Positions 33,594 to 42,904 of a stretch of 64,000 bases of DNA are shown here, one piece after another (positions within the stretch are counted from its first letter, which is position 1; the number at the start of each line of letters is the position of its first letter). The notes beneath the pieces were generated by a model that did not search any database, had not been told where the DNA came from, and saw nothing but the letters and a program-made list of their open reading frames with translations. Made by a program: the position numbers and the translations under genes. Origin of the DNA: Halalkalicoccus jeotgali B3 (lineage in GTDB: Archaea; Halobacteriota; Halobacteria; Halobacteriales; Halalkalicoccaceae); the NCBI RefSeq assembly GCF_000196895.1, contig NC_014297.1, positions 2,123,345 to 2,187,344 of the forward strand, written 5' to 3'.

Positions 33594-35078
33594 TCAGGCC
33601 AGCAGCGCGCCCGCGGCGGCCTGTGCGAGGTCGACGACCGGGAACGCCGGAATCAGCGCGACGGTCATGACCGCCGCGGCGACGATCGCCGCGTACAGCC
33701 CGACGGGCTGGCGCGAGACGTCGAGTTCCCGAATCGGGTCCTCGATCCAGATCGCCTTGACCAGCCGGGAGTAGTAAAACAGCGACAGCGCGCTCGCGAG
33801 CGCGCCGACCGCCGCGAGCCACCAGTAGCCCGCCCCGATGGCCGCCGTGAACAGGACGTACTTCGAGAGGAACCCGCCCCCGATGGGCAGTCCCGCGAGG
33901 CTGAAGAGGAACACCGTCACCGCCGCGCAGGCGATCGGGGACTGGCGCCACATGCCGTTGTAGTCCTCGAAGGTGCGCCCGACACCGCGATATTCCGCGA
34001 GCGCGATAAAGAGGAACGCGCCGGTGTTCATGAAGCCATAGACCAGCAGGTGCATCATCGCCGCACCCATCACGGCCGCGTCGTTGCCGCCACCGAGCGC
34101 CGCCAGCCCGATCAGAACGTAGCCGGCGTGCCCGACCGACGAGTAAGCGAGCATCCGCTTGACGTTCTCCTGTAGCGCCGCGGCGAAGTTACCCACGAGC
34201 ATCGTCACGACCGCGAGCACCTGAAAGATCAACACCCAGTCGATCCCGAGTCCGGCGACGACGTCGAGGGGGAACGCCTCGACGAACACGCGGAAGGCGA
34301 TCACGAAGCCGGCGGCCTTCGACGCCGAGGAGATGAAGGCGCTGACGGGTGCGGGCGCGCCCTCGTAGGCTTCTGGCGCCCAGAAGTGAAACGGCACCGA
34401 GGCGGTCTTGTAGGCGAACCCGCCGACCAGCATCAGCGTGCCCACGCCGAGGATACCGACGTTCTCGGTCTCCTCGATCCCCGCGGCGACCGCACCGAGC
34501 TGGAGCGAGCCCGTCGTCGCGTAGACGAGGCTGATCCCGTAGACGAAGATCGCAGACGAGAGCGCCCCGATCAGGAAATACTTCAGACCGCCCTCGACGC
34601 TGCCGCGGTTGTGCTTGAGAAACGCAACCAGCGCGTACGAGGAGAGGCTCGCGAGTTCGAGACTGATGAAGACCGTCATCAGGCTGTTCGCGTTGGCCAT
34701 CAGGGCCATCCCGGTCGCCGCGAGCACGATCAGCGAGTAGAACTCGCCCTTGTGGGGCTGGTCGTGTAGGTAGTCGTAGCTAGCCAGCACGACGAGCGCG
34801 GCCACGCTCGTGACGATGAACGTAAAGAAGAGGCTCATGCCGTCGACGATCACCTGATCGCCGAGCAAGGAGAGCCCCTCCGGGCGGCCGACGCCGGTAA
34901 AGAAGTACCAGACGGTGACCGCAAGCGACCCGAGGACGCCCGCGAGCGAGAGACCCGCGAGCAGCCCGTTGTTCGTCTTTCCGGGGTTGACGCTGTCGAG
35001 GAGGAACAGCGCGAACGACGTTACTGCCAGCACCACGACGGGCGCGAGTGCGATCCACGTGCCGGCGTCGGTCACCAT
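33594..35078 (-). CDS. nuoN: NADH dehydrogenase-like complex subunit N
   Basis: Antiporter-like membrane subunit (494 aa, about 14 helices) of the respiratory complex I-type enzyme. Proton-channel landmarks: ALMANANSLMTVFISLELAS (helix-breaking Glu), AFLKHNRGSVEGGLKYFLIG, SVPFHFWAPEAYEGAPAPVS and RMLAYSSVGHAGYVLIGLAA. Last gene of the nuo operon; its start shares one base with the nuoM stop (TGATG). Confidence 0.96.
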   Translation of the reverse strand: MVTDAGTWIALAPVVVLAVTSFALFLLDSVNPGKTNNGLLAGLSLAGVLGSLAVTVWYFFTGVGRPEGLSLLGDQVIVDGMSLFFTFIVTSVAALVVLASYDYLHDQPHKGEFYSLIVLAATGMALMANANSLMTVFISLELASLSSYALVAFLKHNRGSVEGGLKYFLIGALSSAIFVYGISLVYATTGSLQLGAVAAGIEETENVGILGVGTLMLVGGFAYKTASVPFHFWAPEAYEGAPAPVSAFISSASKAAGFVIAFRVFVEAFPLDVVAGLGIDWVLIFQVLAVVTMLVGNFAAALQENVKRMLAYSSVGHAGYVLIGLAALGGGNDAAVMGAAMMHLLVYGFMNTGAFLFIALAEYRGVGRTFEDYNGMWRQSPIACAAVTVFLFSLAGLPIGGGFLSKYVLFTAAIGAGYWWLAAVGALASALSLFYYSRLVKAIWIEDPIRELDVSRQPVGLYAAIVAAAVMTVALIPAFPVVDLAQAAAGALLA

Positions 35079-36610
35079 CAGAGACCACCTCCGAGTTCGG
35101 CGAGCGGGTCAACTGCGTCTTGAATCATGGTAAAGAAGATGTCGGGATCGACACCCAGCAGGATGATGAGGCCGATCAGTACGAACAGCGGCACGACGTC
35201 GTGCAGCGGCGCGCGTGTGACCTCGTAGTCGGTTGCGAGTCGGTACTCGCCGAACAGCGTGCGCTGCATCGCAAACAGCAGGTAGCCCGCAACGATCACG
35301 ATGCCGAACATCGCGACCGCTGTGAAGATCGGCGCGCTCGGGAGCACCGTCGACTGGAACGCCCCGAGGAAGATCATGAACTCCCCGGCGAACCCGGCCA
35401 TCAGCGGCAGGCCCATGTAGCCGAACGCGGCTGCGATCAGGATTCCGACGGCGATCGGCATCCGGTCGGCCATCCCCGAGATGTCCCCGACCATACGCGT
35501 GTGCGTGGCGTTGTAGATCACGCCGACGGCCATGAACATCAGCCCCGAGATCAGCCCGTGGGCGACCATCTGGAAGGTTGCCCCGCCGATCCCGTAGACG
35601 GTGAAGGCGACCAGCCCGAGGATGACGTAGCCCATCGAGGAGATCGAGGAATAGGCGACGATCCGTTTCAGGTCCTGTTGGGCCAGCGCGAGCATCGCGC
35701 CGTAGATGACGCTGAAGACGCCGAGCGCGGCGATCGGGACGGCCAGCGCGGCGGCGACGTCGTACAGCATCGTGAAGTTAAAGCGCAACAGCGCGTAGGT
35801 CCCCATTTTCAGGAGCACGCCAGCGAGCAGCACGGAGACGGGCGTGGGGGCCTCGACGTGAGCGTCCGGCAGCCACGTGTGGACCGGGAAGATCGGCACC
35901 TTCACCGCGAACCCGAAGAAGATCGCGACGAAGCAGAGCAGTGCCACCGTATCGGGACCGAGCCCTGCGACGCCGGAGAGTTCGCCGTTGTGGAGCGCCT
36001 GGGTGATCTCGGCCATGCCGAAACTCGTCACCGAGTCCCCGAGCGCGAACACCAGCGTGATGAAGCCGATGAACATCACCAGCGAGGCGACGTTCGTGTA
36101 GACGAAGAACTTGATCGCGGCGTACTTCCGACGGGGGCCGCCCCAGACGCCGATCAGCAGGTACATCGGGATCAGGACGGCCTCCCAGAAGACGAACCAG
36201 ACGAAGAAATCGAGCGTCGAGAAGACGCCGATGAGGCTCGCCTCCATGAACAACACCAGCCCGTAGAACTGCGAGATCCGCTCTTGAATGGGCGTCCACG
36301 CGCTCATGATCGCGAGCGGAACGAGGACGGTCGTAAGTACCAACAGCGGGAAACTCACGCCGTCGAGGCCGACGTGCCAGTTGATCGCGTAGGGATCGAG
36401 AGCGATCCACTGGGCTTGGGTTTCGAACGCGACGGTGCTGCCTTCGAGCAGGGCGTTCCCGCTCGCGTCGAAGCGCGTCCACATGTAGAGGCTGCCCGCG
36501 AGCGGAAGCAGGCTTAGGACGAACGCGACCTGCGGTGCGTACGCCTCCGGGATGAGGAAGACGACGAGCGCCGCGACGAGCGTGACTGCGATGAGTGCTT
36601 CGATCAACAT
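35078..36610 (-). CDS. nuoM: NADH dehydrogenase-like complex subunit M
   Basis: Antiporter-like subunit (510 aa, about 14 helices). Landmarks: FLVWFVFWEAVLIPMYLLIG (functional Glu), VPIFPVHTWLPDAHVEAPTP, GVLLKMGTYALLRF and KRIVAYSSISSMGYVILGL. Follows nuoL directly with zero intergenic bases, so co-translation is likely. Contributes to the proton-pumping membrane arm. Confidence 0.96.
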   Translation of the reverse strand: MLIEALIAVTLVAALVVFLIPEAYAPQVAFVLSLLPLAGSLYMWTRFDASGNALLEGSTVAFETQAQWIALDPYAINWHVGLDGVSFPLLVLTTVLVPLAIMSAWTPIQERISQFYGLVLFMEASLIGVFSTLDFFVWFVFWEAVLIPMYLLIGVWGGPRRKYAAIKFFVYTNVASLVMFIGFITLVFALGDSVTSFGMAEITQALHNGELSGVAGLGPDTVALLCFVAIFFGFAVKVPIFPVHTWLPDAHVEAPTPVSVLLAGVLLKMGTYALLRFNFTMLYDVAAALAVPIAALGVFSVIYGAMLALAQQDLKRIVAYSSISSMGYVILGLVAFTVYGIGGATFQMVAHGLISGLMFMAVGVIYNATHTRMVGDISGMADRMPIAVGILIAAAFGYMGLPLMAGFAGEFMIFLGAFQSTVLPSAPIFTAVAMFGIVIVAGYLLFAMQRTLFGEYRLATDYEVTRAPLHDVVPLFVLIGLIILLGVDPDIFFTMIQDAVDPLAELGGGL

Positions 36611-38611
36611 TTAGAACCAACCTCCGTAGATGCCAAAGGCGACGAGCAACACGACCAGCGCAGTCGTGATCAGCGCCGCGTAGTTCGTGACGACCCCGCT
36701 TTGGAGCCTGCGGACCCGGCCGCTACCGAGCAGGCTCACGCTGCTGATGCCGTTGACGACGCCGTCAACGACACCCTGATCGAACGTGTCCGCGCCGCGG
36801 GCGACACGCTGGGTCAGACCCTCGGCGAGCCAGACCTGATACTCGTCCTGATAGTAGTTCGCCGCTAGCACGTCCTTCGCGCTACCGAGTTTGTCGGTGT
36901 GGGCCACCGGATGGGGCCCTCGGTAGAGCGCGATCGCGGTGCCGGCCCCCGCCAGTGCGAGGACGAACGCGATCGCACCGGGGATAAAGGGCGCCACGTC
37001 GGCGTGGTGGATGTGTGCGAACTCCTCTGCGGTCGTCGTGTACGTCGAGTAGGCGAGTTCCTCCGGCCCGCTGTCGAGCCAGTGTGAGAGGTACGTGATG
37101 TCCGCGCCGGTGAGTTCCGCGACCGGGACCATGTTGACGAACCCGGCGACCGTCGCGAGGATCCCGAGCACCGCCAGCGGGACTTTCGTGTTCCAGCCCA
37201 GCGGAACCGGGTGTTCCGCGTGGTCGCTCCGAGGCTCGCCGTGGAAGGTGAGGATCACCATCCGGAACGTATAGAATCCGGTGAAGAACACCGCGAGCAG
37301 CCCCATCGCGTACGCGGCGAGCAACACCGGGTTCTCGAGGCCGGCGATCAGCGCCTCGTAGAGGATCTCGTCCTTGCTCCAGAAGCCCGAAAAGGGCAGG
37401 ATACCCGCGAGCGCGAGCGAGCCCGCGAGGAACGAGTAGTACGTCACGGGCATCTCGTCCTTGAGCCCGCCCATGTTCCACATGTTCTGTTCGTGGTGCA
37501 TCGCGATGATGACCGCACCCGCGCCGAGGAACAACAGCGCCTTGAAGAAGGCGTGGGTCATCAGGTGGAAGGTCGCCGCGACGTAACCCGCCACGCCCAG
37601 CCCGAGCATCATATAGCCGTACTGGGAGATCGTCGAGTAGGCGAGCACCTGCTTGATGTCGTCCTTGACGACGCCCATGGTCGCCGCAAACAGCGCCGTG
37701 AAGCCGCCGGTAAAGGCGATGATGCCCATCGCGGTCGGCGAAAGGGCGTAGAAACCGAACATCCGCGCGACGAGGAAGACCCCGGCGGCGACCATCGTCG
37801 CCGCGTGGATCAGCGCCGAAACCGGCGTGGGACCCTCCATCGCGTCGGGCAGCCACGTGTGAAGCGGGAACTGCGCGGACTTGCCGATCACGCCACCGAG
37901 AACGAGCAACCCGAGGATCGTGACCCACGTCTGGGCGGGAAAGCCAAAGAGCGTCTCGCCACCCTCGATGGCCTCGCGGGCCAGTTGGGGGAACGCGCCC
38001 TCGCCGGCGAACTGGGCTGTGCCGAAGGTCGCGAGGATCCCGACGACACCGATCAGGAAGAAGTAATCGCCAAAGCGCGTGACCAGAAACGCCTTCTTCG
38101 CGGCGCTCGGCGGGGCGTCCTCGCGGAACCAGAAGCCGATCAGCAGGAACGAACAGAGGCCGACGAGCTCGAAGAACATGAAGGCCATCAGCAGGTTGTC
38201 CGCGAAGACGAACGAGAGCATACTGAACGTAAAGAGACCGAGCCCGGCGTAGTACCGGGGAAGACCGGTTTCGCCCTCGTCGTTCATATAACCGAGGCTG
38301 AACATGTGGACGAGGAAGGCGATCAGCGAGACGATCACCAACATCATCGTCGAGAGCGGGTCGAGAAGCAGGCCGAACGAAAGCGAGAGCGTCTCCCCGC
38401 CGACGCCGGTGATCCACGTATAGAGCGTCTCGTCGTAGACCTCGCCGCCCGCGACCCGAAGCATGGCCCAGAGCGAGAGCAACAGCGAGCCGCCCGTGGC
38501 AGCCATACCGACGAAGCCGCCCTTCTTCGGGAGGTACTCGCCCGCGACGAGCGCGATAACGAACGACGCGAGCGGGAGCAGTGCGATCAACGGTGCGTAT
38601 TCGAATGCCAT
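36611..38611 (-). CDS. nuoL: NADH dehydrogenase-like complex subunit L
   Basis: Largest antiporter-like subunit (666 aa, about 16 helices), including the C-terminal lateral-helix region. Landmarks: LMAFMFFELVGLCSFLLIGF, AQFPLHTWLPDAMEGPTPVS, IHAATMVAAGVFLVARM and KQVLAYSTISQYGYMMLG. Lies 4 bp after nuoK. Full length for the family. Confidence 0.96.
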   Translation of the reverse strand: MAFEYAPLIALLPLASFVIALVAGEYLPKKGGFVGMAATGGSLLLSLWAMLRVAGGEVYDETLYTWITGVGGETLSLSFGLLLDPLSTMMLVIVSLIAFLVHMFSLGYMNDEGETGLPRYYAGLGLFTFSMLSFVFADNLLMAFMFFELVGLCSFLLIGFWFREDAPPSAAKKAFLVTRFGDYFFLIGVVGILATFGTAQFAGEGAFPQLAREAIEGGETLFGFPAQTWVTILGLLVLGGVIGKSAQFPLHTWLPDAMEGPTPVSALIHAATMVAAGVFLVARMFGFYALSPTAMGIIAFTGGFTALFAATMGVVKDDIKQVLAYSTISQYGYMMLGLGVAGYVAATFHLMTHAFFKALLFLGAGAVIIAMHHEQNMWNMGGLKDEMPVTYYSFLAGSLALAGILPFSGFWSKDEILYEALIAGLENPVLLAAYAMGLLAVFFTGFYTFRMVILTFHGEPRSDHAEHPVPLGWNTKVPLAVLGILATVAGFVNMVPVAELTGADITYLSHWLDSGPEELAYSTYTTTAEEFAHIHHADVAPFIPGAIAFVLALAGAGTAIALYRGPHPVAHTDKLGSAKDVLAANYYQDEYQVWLAEGLTQRVARGADTFDQGVVDGVVNGISSVSLLGSGRVRRLQSGVVTNYAALITTALVVLLVAFGIYGGWF

Positions 38612-38615
38612 CTCG

Positions 38616-38957
38616 TTACCACCTCATCGTCGTCGCCTCGGTCACGTCCACGCCGCGGAAGTTGCGATAGAGAACGAGGATGATCCCGATCCCGATCGCG
38701 ACCTCGGCGGCGGCCAGTGCCATCACGAACAGCGCGAAGGTCTGTCCGGTCAGGTTGCCCCACTGCAGCGAGAAGGCGACGAAGTTGATGTTCGCTGCGT
38801 TGAGCATGAGTTCGACGCTAATCAGGAACATTAGCGCGTTACGGCGCGTCAGTACGCCGAACAGGCCGATACAGAACACGCCCGCCGAGAGGACGAGGTA
38901 CCACTGGACGGGCACGAGCAGTTGCGTCGGTGCGAGCAGTTGCGTCGGTGCGAGCAT
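38616..38957 (-). CDS. nuoK: NADH dehydrogenase-like complex subunit K
   Basis: Small three-helix subunit (113 aa). Landmarks: GVLTRRNALMFLISVELMLN (membrane Glu essential for pumping) and FVMALAAAEVAIGIGIIL (second Glu). The N-terminus has a duplicated LAPTQL (MLAPTQLLAPTQLLVPVQWY) due to an 18-bp tandem repeat; a later start such as the GTG for VPVQWY would remove it. The stop of nuoJ2 abuts its start. Confidence 0.93.
   Translation of the reverse strand: MLAPTQLLAPTQLLVPVQWYLVLSAGVFCIGLFGVLTRRNALMFLISVELMLNAANINFVAFSLQWGNLTGQTFALFVMALAAAEVAIGIGIILVLYRNFRGVDVTEATTMRW
38916..38951. repeat. Perfect 18-bp tandem duplication in the nuoK start
   Basis: The unit gagcagttgcgtcggtgc occurs twice head-to-tail, encoding the six-residue repeat at the NuoK N-terminus. 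It looks like a recent slippage event because the copies are identical. Confidence 0.85.
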
Positions 38958-39299
38958 CTACTCCTCACCCCCCTCGAAGCCACCGCGTTCGGGGACGAGT
39001 CCCTCGGCAGGCTCCGCTTCTTCCTTGCGTGCGAGCATCACCGCGCCGTCTAGTGCCGCATCCAACACGATCGCGATCGCGAAGAAGCCGGCGATGAAGC
39101 CCTCGGCGGGAATCTCGCCCGCGTCGATGTTGAACAGCGCGTAGCCGATGTTCGCGGTAACGTTCGCCCCGTCGGGAAAGCCCTGTGGGGCGGGAAACGA
39201 CGACGTGACGAAGACGAGCGCGAAGACACAGAAGAGCGCAAGCGCCGCCAGACCGGGAAGCAGGTGGCTCCCGACCTGGAATTCGGGCTTAGTCGGCAT
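38958..39299 (-). CDS. nuoJ2: NADH dehydrogenase-like complex subunit J, C-terminal part
   Basis: A 113-residue membrane protein with two helices (LLPGLAALALFCVFALVFVTS and IPAEGFIAGFFAIAIVLDAA). Haloarchaea encode NuoJ in two pieces; this is the second, following nuoJ1 with an 11-bp overlap. The start MPTKPEFQVG is chosen over an upstream in-frame start that would run through nuoJ1. The acidic tail ends GGFEGGEE. Confidence 0.88.
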   Translation of the reverse strand: MPTKPEFQVGSHLLPGLAALALFCVFALVFVTSSFPAPQGFPDGANVTANIGYALFNIDAGEIPAEGFIAGFFAIAIVLDAALDGAVMLARKEEAEPAEGLVPERGGFEGGEE

Positions 39300-39597
39300 T
39301 GCTCGCCTCCGAGTCGGTCGGTCCCATGCCCTGTGCACCGCGGTCGGCCTCCACCGTTTCGTCGTGAGTCAGCATCACGGCGAACGTGATCAGGATGAGC
39401 ACCCCGCCGACGTAGACGAGGATCTGCACCGCCGCGAGGAACTCCGCGGTCAGCGTCACGTAGTGGATCGCGACGCTCAACAGTGCCACCCCGAGCAGGA
39501 GCGCCGCGTGCCAGACGTCCCTGACGAGGACGACGCCGAGGCTGCTCGCGAGTGTCACCCCCGCAAACAGCACGAACGCCGCTGTCTCTAGTACCAT
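39289..39597 (-). CDS. nuoJ1: NADH dehydrogenase-like complex subunit J, N-terminal part
   Basis: A 102-residue protein with three helices (LETAAFVLFAGVTLASSLGV, WHAALLLGVALLSVAIHYV, AAVQILVYVGGVLILITFAV). The AEFLAAVQILVYVGGVLILI stretch is the NuoJ/ND6 signature with the pi-bulge helix. Starts at MVLETAAF. Separated from nuoI by a 113-bp gap that holds no recognisable gene. Confidence 0.92.
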   Translation of the reverse strand: MVLETAAFVLFAGVTLASSLGVVLVRDVWHAALLLGVALLSVAIHYVTLTAEFLAAVQILVYVGGVLILITFAVMLTHDETVEADRGAQGMGPTDSEASNAD

Positions 39598-39710
39598 TAG
39601 TTCAACACTCAGTCGCACGCCCTTTGAAGATTTCGAGATTGCCCCGGTGGATGGCGGATTTCCGGACCGATCCATCGGTGTTCGACGGCGAATTCGGGCC
39701 GCCGACTGGG

Positions 39711-40172
39711 CTACTGGTAGTCGACTTCGCCCTCGCCCTCGCCGATCCAGGCACCGCGATCGGGCTCGCGCGATTCGAGCGGGTCGATGTCCTTATACCA
39801 CGGGACGTTCCCGAGCTGTTCTTTGTTGTAGACGAGATCGTCCTTGGTATCGCCGGTGAACTCGAAGTTCTGGGTGAGCAGGATGGCGTCGACGGGACAG
39901 ACCTCCTCGCACAGCCGACAGTAGATACACTGGCCGATATGGAGGTTGTACTGTTCGCCGTTTCGCTGCTCGTCCTGGACGATCTGGATGGTGTCGTTCG
40001 GACAGACGTTCTCACACTGACGACACCAGATACAGCGCTCCTGGCTGAACTTATGCACCCCGCGAAAACGGGGGCTCACTTCGGGTGCGGTTTCTGGATA
40101 CTCGACAGTGAACGTGTTGCCGTCGAGTGCGTGCTTCATCGTCGTCGCCATGGATTTGAACAGTCCGATCAT
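39711..40172 (-). CDS. nuoI: NADH dehydrogenase-like complex 2x[4Fe-4S] subunit I
   Basis: A 153-residue ferredoxin-like subunit carrying clusters N6a and N6b. The two binding motifs are CIWCRQCENVCP and CIYCRLCEEVCP, each CxxCxxCxxxCP. The start MIGLFKSMATTMKHALDG overlaps the nuoH stop by 4 bp. Relays electrons from the (unidentified) input module to NuoB. Confidence 0.96.
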   Translation of the reverse strand: MIGLFKSMATTMKHALDGNTFTVEYPETAPEVSPRFRGVHKFSQERCIWCRQCENVCPNDTIQIVQDEQRNGEQYNLHIGQCIYCRLCEEVCPVDAILLTQNFEFTGDTKDDLVYNKEQLGNVPWYKDIDPLESREPDRGAWIGEGEGEVDYQ

Positions 40173-41236
40173 GCGATAAACACCCCCACGATGATGGCCG
40201 TGAGAACCAGGTTGGCAAAGGAAAGCACGAGCATTCCCTTCCAACCGATCTCGATGAGCTGATCGATCCGCACCCGGGGCAGCGCCGAGCGCGCCCATTG
40301 GGTGAACAGGAAGACCGCCCAGATCTTGATGACGAACCAGACGATCCCCGGAAGCACCGGCCCCGCGGGCCCGCCCAGGAACAGCGTCGTGACGATCGCA
40401 CCGCCGAGGAAGATGTGGAGGAACTCCCCGAGGTAGATCAACACGAAGTACACCGAGGAGTACTCGGTCTGGTACCCCGCGACGATCTCGGTCGGCGCCT
40501 CGGGCACGTCGAAGGGGTTACGACCCACTTCGGCCATGTTCGCGGTCATGAACAACACGAACGCGAAGGGGTTGACAAACGCGTACCACGAGGGGATCGA
40601 GACGCCCGCGACCGAGAACAGCGGTTCGGCCTGCGCGGCGACGATCTCGGACATCTGGAGCGTCCCCGCGAAGATCACGACCGACGCGGCCGTGACAATC
40701 AGCGGGATCTCGTAGGCGACGTTCTGGGCGACCGCGCGCAGCCCGCCGAGCATCGAGTACTTGTTGTTCGAGGCGTACCCTGCCGTCGCGAGCCCGAGCG
40801 AGGCGATCGAGGCGATCGCGAAGACGAGCACCAGCCCGACCTCGGGGTCGGCGAGGTGGATCCCACTTCCCATCGGGATCACCGCAAAGCCGAGCATCGC
40901 CGAGGAGGCGATCACCAGCGGCGCCAGATCGTAGGCCGGCCGGTCGACGCCCTCGGGGATGATCAGTTCCTTTGCGAGCAGTTGGACCGAGGCTGCGGGG
41001 ATGATCAGGATCCCCGCCGGACCGTGTCGATTGACCGCGATCCGGTCGGTAAACGCGGCCGTGATCTTCCGTTTCGCCCACGGGCCGGCGACGCCGCTCA
41101 TCGCCAGCATGATGTTGGCGATCAGGAACGCCGCGAGAAAGGCGGCGACGAACTCGCCGAGAACGCCGAACTGCCCAAGGCCGGTGACGTCGGCGATCCG
41201 GTCGGGGAGGACGACGTCCTGAAGCGGCAGGACCAT
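40169..41236 (-). CDS. nuoH: NADH dehydrogenase-like complex subunit H
   Basis: Membrane subunit (355 aa, eight helices) forming the quinone chamber. Landmarks: AVNRHGPAGILIIPAASVQL, LGLATAGYASNNKYSMLGGL, and PFDVPEAPTEIVAGYQTEYS. Adjacent to nuoCD with no intergenic base. Full length. Confidence 0.96.
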   Translation of the reverse strand: MVLPLQDVVLPDRIADVTGLGQFGVLGEFVAAFLAAFLIANIMLAMSGVAGPWAKRKITAAFTDRIAVNRHGPAGILIIPAASVQLLAKELIIPEGVDRPAYDLAPLVIASSAMLGFAVIPMGSGIHLADPEVGLVLVFAIASIASLGLATAGYASNNKYSMLGGLRAVAQNVAYEIPLIVTAASVVIFAGTLQMSEIVAAQAEPLFSVAGVSIPSWYAFVNPFAFVLFMTANMAEVGRNPFDVPEAPTEIVAGYQTEYSSVYFVLIYLGEFLHIFLGGAIVTTLFLGGPAGPVLPGIVWFVIKIWAVFLFTQWARSALPRVRIDQLIEIGWKGMLVLSFANLVLTAIIVGVFIA

Positions 41237-42904
41237 TCAGCGATCCACCTCCCCGAGGATGATGTCCAGACTGCCAAGCGAGGCGATGAGGTCTGCGACG
41301 TACTCGCCCTCCGAGATCTCCGGCAGCACGTGGAGGTTGGAGAAACACGGACTGCGGATCTTGAAGCGTGCCGGCTTGTCGGTGCCGTCCGCACGGATGT
41401 AGATCCCGAGTTCGCCCTTCGCGGCCTCGACCGCCCGGTAGATCTCGGTGTCGGGGTCCGGGCGCAGCGTCCGGGGGACGTTCGCTTGGATCTCCCGGTC
41501 GTCCTCGGGCCACTCCTCGAGCAGGTCGATACACTGTTCGAGGATGCGGGCGGACTGTTCGACCTCGCGCATCCGCACGAGCAGGCGCGAGTAGTTGTCG
41601 CCGGCCTCCTCGGTGGCGACGTCCCAGTCGAGTTCGGGGTAATACCCATAGGGGTCGTCCCGGCGGAGGTCGTAGTCGACGCCCGACGCGCGGGCGACGG
41701 GGCCGGTCGCGCCGTACTGCTTTGCGACGTCGGTATCGAGGACACCGGTTCCGACGGTTCGGATCTGGAAGATCTCGTTGGAGGTGATCAGGTCGTGGTA
41801 CTCCTGGGTCGCCTCCGGAAGGTCGTCGAGGAAGTCTCGAACCTTCTCGAAGAACTCCTCGCGGGGTTCGGGCAGGTCCCACGCGACCCCGCCCAGTCGG
41901 AGGTAGTTGAACATCATCCGACTGCCGGTGAGGTCCTCGAGGAGGCTCTGGCACTTCTCGCGGTCGCGCATCGCATACATGAAGATCGCGGTGAAGTCCC
42001 CGTAGATGTCCAGACAGAACGTCCCGAGCGCGAGCATGTGCGAACAGATCCGACACAACTCCGCGCCCATCGTTCGGATGACCTGTGCGTACTCGGGCAC
42101 CTCGATGTCCGCGAGGTCTTCGGCGGCGCGCGCATAGCCCCACTCGTTCATCAGCCCGCCGGGTGCGTAGTCCCAGCGGTCCGGATAGGGCATGATCTGA
42201 TGTCGATACGTGCCCTTCTGGGCCATCTGCTCCTCACAGCGGTGGAGGTAGCCGATGTCCGAATCGACGTCAACGACCTGCTCGCCGTCGAGCACCGTCT
42301 TCAGGTGCAACACGCCGTGGGTCGCCGGGTGGTGGGGACCGATGTTGAGGAACATCGTGTCCGTGTCCTCGTCGTAGTGGTCGTCGGCGATCGGGTTCTG
42401 GTGTTCCGCGAGCGTGACCATCTGCGGGCGGTCCTGATCGTAATCCAGCGCCAGCGGATGTCCCTGCCAGGTCTCGGGCAGCAAGATCCGTCGCGGGTCG
42501 GGATGGCCCTCGTACTCGATGCCCACTAGATCGTAGGCCTCACGTTCGTGCCAGTCGGCGGTCCGGTAGACGGGCTCTGCGGTCTGACTGACCGGACGGT
42601 CCTTGGCCGTCGGAACGACGACGCTGACTTCCTGGGTCGGATCCGCGTACTTCTTCAGGTGGTAGATCGATTCGTAACGGTCCTCGTACTCCTGGGCGGT
42701 GACCACCGAGAGGTGATCGAATCCGGCCTCGTCGCGCAGCGCAAAGAGCACGTCCTGGACCTCGTCGGGCCGGATGACAAAGCCCTCCGCGTTCAGATGC
42801 GTCTCGCGGCCGAGGACGTACTCGCCAAGCAGGCGCTCGATCGCGTCGTAGTCAACGCCCTCGTCGGTGACGTACTGTCGTCGTTCGGGTCGTTCTAAAC
42901 TCAT
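41237..42904 (-). CDS. nuoCD: NADH dehydrogenase-like complex fused subunit CD
   Basis: A 555-residue fusion: residues 1-~170 NuoC (HLSVVTAQEYEDRYESIYHL, DWHEREAYDLVGIEYEGHPD) and the remainder NuoD (NIGPHHPATHGVLHLKTVLD, YLHRCEEQMAQKGTYRHQI, quinone-site His/Tyr region). It forms the quinone-reducing hydrophilic core with NuoB. Overlaps nuoB by 4 bp. Confidence 0.96.
   Translation of the reverse strand: MSLERPERRQYVTDEGVDYDAIERLLGEYVLGRETHLNAEGFVIRPDEVQDVLFALRDEAGFDHLSVVTAQEYEDRYESIYHLKKYADPTQEVSVVVPTAKDRPVSQTAEPVYRTADWHEREAYDLVGIEYEGHPDPRRILLPETWQGHPLALDYDQDRPQMVTLAEHQNPIADDHYDEDTDTMFLNIGPHHPATHGVLHLKTVLDGEQVVDVDSDIGYLHRCEEQMAQKGTYRHQIMPYPDRWDYAPGGLMNEWGYARAAEDLADIEVPEYAQVIRTMGAELCRICSHMLALGTFCLDIYGDFTAIFMYAMRDREKCQSLLEDLTGSRMMFNYLRLGGVAWDLPEPREEFFEKVRDFLDDLPEATQEYHDLITSNEIFQIRTVGTGVLDTDVAKQYGATGPVARASGVDYDLRRDDPYGYYPELDWDVATEEAGDNYSRLLVRMREVEQSARILEQCIDLLEEWPEDDREIQANVPRTLRPDPDTEIYRAVEAAKGELGIYIRADGTDKPARFKIRSPCFSNLHVLPEISEGEYVADLIASLGSLDIILGEVDR

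Noticed and set aside
40298-42529. Very long plus-strand open frame opposite nuoH and nuoCD
   Set aside because: Arg/Asp/Val-rich shadow of high-GC coding DNA; it spans two well-supported genes and shows no domain.
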